This document shows, piece by piece, positions 5,718-8,589 of a stretch of 8,589 nt of DNA. Source of the stretch: Thiotrichales bacterium (GTDB lineage: Bacteria > Pseudomonadota > Gammaproteobacteria > UWMA-0217); contig JANTGD010000134.1 in assembly GCA_024763135.1 (NCBI GenBank), positions 1 to 8,589 of the forward strand, given 5' to 3'. A program made the translations under genes and the position numbers. Every line of letters starts with the position of its first letter. The stretch's first letter is position 1. The notes below the pieces were generated by a model that saw only the letters and a list, made by a program, of their open reading frames with translations, was not told where the DNA came from and did not search any database.

Positions 5718-6868
5718 ACATACAACGCGCTTGGGCCGTCGCGTGGAAGGAAACGCGCGAGATACTGCGCGACCGTTTGTTTCTGGCCATGGCCTTTGTG
5801 GTACCCACCATGATTCTTGTGGTACTGAGCTATGGGCTCTCTTTCGACGTGGAAAACATCCCTTTCGCTGTGGTCGATTATGATCGCAGCACGCTCAGTC
5901 GCGAGTATTTACACCGGTTCAGCGATTCCCGCTATTTCGATTTCCAAGGCGAAGCCCGCGATGTCCGTACGCTGGAAACCCTTCTGGCCAAGGGCAAAAT
6001 CCGTTTCGCCATTATCATCCCCCCCAGGTTTCAGCGACGCCTGCTGGCAGACCGGAACATCGCTGTACAAAGTCTCATCGATGGCGTGTTTCCGTATCGC
6101 ACCCAAGTCAGCAAAGGCTATATCGCTGCCATCAATGCCAATTTCAATGCAGATCTGATCAATGGATATCTGGTCGATAAATTTGGCTTGCGTCCGGATC
6201 AGGCGCGCGCAGCCATCCAACCGGTGCAACTCGCTACGCGCTATCTTTACAATCAGGCCATTCGCAGTGGCTGGTCCCTGAGTTCCGGACTAATTATGCT
6301 GGTTTTAATGGTCTCACCCCCGTTTCTCACTGCACTTGGTGTGGTGCGGGAACGCGAAAACGGCTCGATTTATAATATCTACGCCTCTACGGTGACGCGT
6401 GGTGAGTTCTTGCTGGGTAAACTACTGCCCTACATTGGCATCTCCGCCATCAATGTGTTGATCGTCTGGCTGCTCGCCGTCTATCTCTTTGGCGCCCCCT
6501 TCAAAGGCCAGCCCTTATTCTTTTTTTTCGCCTCGATCATCTATGTCATCTGTACTGCGGGCATTGGATTGCTCGTGTCCCTCATTGTGCGCACCCAGGC
6601 CGCAGCGGCCTTGTTGACCATGGTCATCGCCTTTATTCCGGCCATGCTCTACTCAGGGCTCTTGGTACCCATTGAATCCATGAGCCAGGAAACCCAGATC
6701 GAAGCGCATTTATTTCCCGCACTTTATTACCTGCGTATCGTCTGGGGCAGTTTTTTAAAAGGCTTAGGGTGGTCAGTGTTGTGGGTCGATGTCCTGGCAC
6801 TGGCGGTTTATGCCGTGCTGCTATGGACCATTGGGTTTATCAGTTTTCGTAAAAGGCCGCGCCAATGA
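5714..6868 (+). CDS. ybhS: ABC-2 type permease of the exporter (YbhS type)
   Basis: A 384-residue inner-membrane subunit. The N-terminus is an amphipathic cytoplasmic helix (AWKETREILRDRLF), then TM1 at about 22-43. A large periplasmic domain of about 145 residues follows (FAVVDYDRSTLSREYLHRF near its start), then five membrane segments at about 190-211, 235-260, 267-292, 297-320 and 352-376. The cytoplasmic loop RERENGSIYNIYASTVTRGEFLLGK (about 212-236) is the conserved coupling region that contacts the ATPase. This plan, one TM, a big outside domain, then five TMs, is that of the ABC2_membrane_3 family. Start by ATGA overlap with the ATPase gene. GGAGG at 5702-5706, 7 nt upstream, is the clearest ribosome binding site in the operon after the first gene. 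It should form the pore with the following permease. The transported substrate cannot be read from the sequence. E. coli YbhFSR has been linked to drug and cation export. Confidence 0.9.
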   Translation: MNIQRAWAVAWKETREILRDRLFLAMAFVVPTMILVVLSYGLSFDVENIPFAVVDYDRSTLSREYLHRFSDSRYFDFQGEARDVRTLETLLAKGKIRFAIIIPPRFQRRLLADRNIAVQSLIDGVFPYRTQVSKGYIAAINANFNADLINGYLVDKFGLRPDQARAAIQPVQLATRYLYNQAIRSGWSLSSGLIMLVLMVSPPFLTALGVVRERENGSIYNIYASTVTRGEFLLGKLLPYIGISAINVLIVWLLAVYLFGAPFKGQPLFFFFASIIYVICTAGIGLLVSLIVRTQAAAALLTMVIAFIPAMLYSGLLVPIESMSQETQIEAHLFPALYYLRIVWGSFLKGLGWSVLWVDVLALAVYAVLLWTIGFISFRKRPRQ

Positions 6869-8007
6869 ACGGGGTGCTACTGTGGCTGCAACGCGTCGGC
6901 GCGCTGGCACTCAAAGAACTCAAGCAACTATCGCGTGATCCGGTATTGATCGTGGTTATCGCATACTTTTTTACTGCTGATATATATATCGCAGGCATCG
7001 GCATCAAGATGGATCTGAGCAACGCCTCGATCGCCGTGCTCGATCACGATCATAGCGCCACCTCACGAGAGCTGGTCTATCGATTTCAAGCACCCTATTT
7101 CAGCCTCCAAGGCGAACTCGAAAGTGACGCCCAAGCACTGGCCATGCTCGACCGGGGCGAAGTGCTAGCCGTGCTCGATATTCCACCGGACTTCGAGCGC
7201 GACTTACGGCGCGGCAGAAACGTGACGCTGCAGATGCAAATCGACGCGAGCAACGCCACGCTCGGCATTCTCGCCACCACCTATGCCGGTCAGATCGTCA
7301 CCCGTTTCGGCGAAGATATGGCGCTGGAAAGCCTGAAGAATATCGACCTCCAACGCGTCCCCGTAGTGATCGATGCGCATCGGGTGTATTACAACCCCAA
7401 CCAGCAGGATGCCTGGTTCATGTCAATCTCTGAAATGCTCACGGTCATCACCATGTTATCGCTTATGCTCCCGGCAGCCGCCGCCGTACGGGAAAAAGAA
7501 CGCGGTACAATTGAGCAGTTGCTGGTATCCCCACTGAGTTCCTCGCAAATCCTGCTTTCCAAAGTGCTCGCAATGGGTTTGGTGGTGCTTCTGGGCACAG
7601 CGGTTGCATTATTTCTAATTATCGAACCCGCTTTCCATGTACCGATCAAAGGCGATATAGCGTTGTTTTTCCTGGTGACCGCACTCTACGTATTCGCGAA
7701 TTGCGGCCTCGGCCTGTTCATCGCGACCATCAGCCGCAACCTGGGCCAGGTCGTCATGCTCGTCATCCTCATTATGATGCCGCTGCTCCTGCTCTCCGGG
7801 GCATGGACACCACCAGAAGCTATGCCCGACTTTTTACGCAACGCCATGCACCTTTCCCCGCTGTTCTACTACACCACCCTGAGCTACGCGATTTTGCTCA
7901 AAGGCGCCGGTACTGCAATCCTCTGGTGGGAAATGCTGCAGCTGACCCTGTTGGGATTAATCGTATTCAGTTTTGGCGTATGGCGGTTTCGGCGTCAGTT
8001 TGGGTAG
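6865..8007 (+). CDS. ybhR: ABC-2 type permease of the exporter (YbhR type)
   Basis: A 380-residue inner-membrane protein, paralogous to its upstream neighbour. Both share a cytoplasmic start helix (LALKELKQLSRDP), TM1 at about 27-46, a periplasmic domain opening IAVLDHDHSATSRELVYRF, and five later membrane segments at about 187-207, 233-254, 264-288, 294-313 and 352-372. The coupling loop here is the more canonical REKERGTIEQLLVSPLSSSQ (209-228). The last residues, WRFRRQFG, are basic and cytoplasmic. Its ATG overlaps the previous stop (ATGA), and only a weak AAGG precedes it, so translation probably depends on coupling. The two permeases are separate genes rather than one fused protein, matching the E. 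coli gene order G-F-S-R. No further gene of the operon follows, and no terminator with a T run is seen just downstream. Confidence 0.9.
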   Translation: MNGVLLWLQRVGALALKELKQLSRDPVLIVVIAYFFTADIYIAGIGIKMDLSNASIAVLDHDHSATSRELVYRFQAPYFSLQGELESDAQALAMLDRGEVLAVLDIPPDFERDLRRGRNVTLQMQIDASNATLGILATTYAGQIVTRFGEDMALESLKNIDLQRVPVVIDAHRVYYNPNQQDAWFMSISEMLTVITMLSLMLPAAAAVREKERGTIEQLLVSPLSSSQILLSKVLAMGLVVLLGTAVALFLIIEPAFHVPIKGDIALFFLVTALYVFANCGLGLFIATISRNLGQVVMLVILIMMPLLLLSGAWTPPEAMPDFLRNAMHLSPLFYYTTLSYAILLKGAGTAILWWEMLQLTLLGLIVFSFGVWRFRRQFG

Positions 8008-8228
8008 CACGCGCATCAAGGCGCAGTGCGCAGGTAAAGGCAGCGTCCTTGGCAAGCACTGGAACATCGAGGCGCGGCATCACAGAAGCGCCCGAAGGGG
8101 CTAGGCCGTACTTTGTCCCCAATGCCGGACAGGCCGGCTGCGGGTAAATGGGTGCATTACCTATCGAAGAATCCGGCTATTGCTGACGAAATCGAGTGAG
8201 TTGGCGGCAATCATGAGAGGGGTCACCG

Positions 8229-8247
8229 TGTCTGGCCAGGCCAGACA
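8229..8247. promoter_or_regulatory. Perfect 19-bp interrupted palindrome TGTCTGGCC-A-GGCCAGACA
   Basis: Nine-base arms match perfectly around one central A. With no loop to speak of, it is better suited to a dimeric DNA-binding protein than to an RNA hairpin, and no T run follows. It lies 221 bp after the exporter stop and 33 bp before a TATAAT. It may be an operator for a gene beyond the window or for one displaced by the elements to its right. Confidence 0.35.
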
Positions 8248-8279
8248 ATCGCACCGCGGCCAAGTACCAGGGATTGGTC

Positions 8280-8285
8280 TATAAT
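8280..8285 (+). promoter_or_regulatory. Perfect -10 box TATAAT, no good -35
   Basis: TATAAT lies 7 bp before the inverted-repeat-bounded element. The hexamers 16 to 18 bp upstream (around CGGCCA, 8256-8263) do not resemble TTGACA, and there is no TGN extension. If it is active, it would fire rightward into the repeat elements. The palindrome at 8229-8247 could then serve as its operator or activator site. Confidence 0.15.
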
Positions 8286-8292
8286 CCTCTAA

Positions 8293-8430
8293 CAGGTTGT
8301 TGAAAAACGCTAAGCTGGCACGATCCAGCGTGAATTGTGGCTCAAAATGCTCATTTACTGCGTGTAAACTGCGCTTTTTCTCCAGATTTTGCCTTGCCTC
8401 GCACTCACCTGAGAGTTTTCCAACAGCCTG
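8293..8430. repeat. 138-bp element with imperfect terminal inverted repeats (MITE or IS remnant)
   Basis: The left end CAGGTTGTTGAAAAACGCTA and the reverse complement of the right end, CAGGCTGTTGGAAAACTCTC, match at 16 of 20 positions (18 of 23 if extended). The flanks are CTAA (8289-8292) and CTAG (8431-8434), which could be a short target duplication or further repeat. A small TTTAC/GTAAA hairpin (8354-8368) lies inside. There is no coding capacity. Ends of the CAGG-TGTTG-AAAAC kind look familiar from small mobile elements in Proteobacteria, but I cannot name the family. Confidence 0.55.
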
Positions 8431-8464
8431 CTAGTACACCGCCAAGCCCAAACTGTCTGTATCA

Positions 8465-8560
8465 GTGAGTCATCAAGGGGTTAGATGTGGTTTTTTTATG
8501 AATCATAGTGGTCCTATGGTGATTAAAAACAAGGCTACAGATGACTCCTTGATGGCTCAC
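8465..8560. repeat. 96-bp imperfect palindrome (hairpin element)
   Basis: GTGAGTCATCAAGGGGT (8465-8481) pairs with ACTCCTTGATGGCTCAC (8544-8560), 15 of 17 positions. Pairing continues weakly inward, with a T-rich stretch (8491-8499) facing an A-rich one (8524-8529) and ATCATAG facing CTATGGTGAT near the centre. As RNA it would form one long, bulged hairpin. It could be a second MITE-like element, a hairpin between convergent genes or a leader structure of a gene beyond the window. Confidence 0.5.
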
Positions 8561-8589
8561 CCGAAGGGCGCAAACCCACGCGTCCAGCA

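Larger units (their letters stand above)
8008..8589. other. Non-coding, repeat-rich region after the exporter operon
   Basis: No convincing gene on either strand. The stretch carries small GC-rich hairpins without T runs (GCGCA/TGCGC at 8011-8031 and GCCGG/CCGGC at 8124-8138), the 19-bp interrupted palindrome at 8229-8247, a perfect TATAAT at 8280-8285, a 138-bp inverted-repeat-bounded element at 8293-8430 and a 96-bp imperfect palindrome at 8465-8560. This accumulation suggests a neutral junction where small mobile elements have collected. The exporter message has no obvious intrinsic terminator here. Confidence 0.6.

Noticed and set aside
2629..8007. Exporter read as the yhiI-rbbA-yhhJ type or as an O-antigen or nodulation exporter
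   Set aside because: RbbA carries a fused membrane domain, absent here. The paired ABC2_membrane_3-type permeases and the double ATPase fit ybhFSR, and there are no polysaccharide genes nearby.
7701..8147. 148-codon + strand frame overlapping the end of the last permease
   Set aside because: Most of it is the permease in another frame, rich in Arg, Pro and His with no motif. The tail past 8007 has no independent support.
8480..8486. GTTAGAT, matching the integron attC core GTTRRRY next to a palindrome
   Set aside because: A matching RYYYAAC box at the required upstream distance is not found, and the palindrome lies on the wrong side of the core for an attC site.
1..8589. CRISPR array, tRNA, rRNA or transposase gene
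   Set aside because: No regularly spaced direct repeats, no cloverleaf or rRNA-like stretch and no transposase motif was found on either strand by eye.

Overview
The window is chromosomal DNA of moderately high GC, most likely from a gammaproteobacterium. An LpoB-family lipoprotein gene next to a COG3014-type lipoprotein gene, and a complete ybhGFSR-type exporter operon, are both arrangements known from Proteobacteria. I do not recognise the species. All six convincing genes lie on the + strand.

Layout. Positions 1-347 hold no convincing gene. They contain a stem-loop (158-181) and a 138-bp element bounded by inverted repeats (189-326) that ends 21 bp before the first start codon. Positions 348-2269 hold two outer-membrane lipoprotein genes: an LpoB-family protein and a TPR lipoprotein of the COG3014 type. 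A very structured 65-bp gap separates them. Positions 2270-2628 are non-coding, with a possible weak terminator and a hairpin over the ribosome binding site of the next gene. Positions 2629-8007 are a compact four-gene operon: membrane-fusion protein (YbhG type), double-ATPase ABC subunit (YbhF type) and two ABC-2 permeases (YbhS and YbhR types). Each gene overlaps the next by 4 or 7 bases. Positions 8008-8589 are non-coding and repeat-rich: a 19-bp interrupted palindrome, a second 138-bp inverted-repeat-bounded element, and a 96-bp imperfect palindrome.

How the parts work together. The two permeases should form the membrane pore, powered by the two ATPase halves that are fused in one polypeptide. 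The membrane-fusion protein should link the pore to an outer-membrane channel that is not encoded here, giving a tripartite efflux pump for drugs, cations or other small molecules. The two lipoproteins probably form their own transcription unit. They may act at the outer membrane or on peptidoglycan synthesis, but that is inferred from family membership.

I see no previously undescribed multi-gene system. The most useful observations are the asymmetric ATPase sites, the short linker of the LpoB-family protein, the repeat element supplying the upstream region of the first gene, the structured RNA around two start codons, and the palindromic elements flanking the region.
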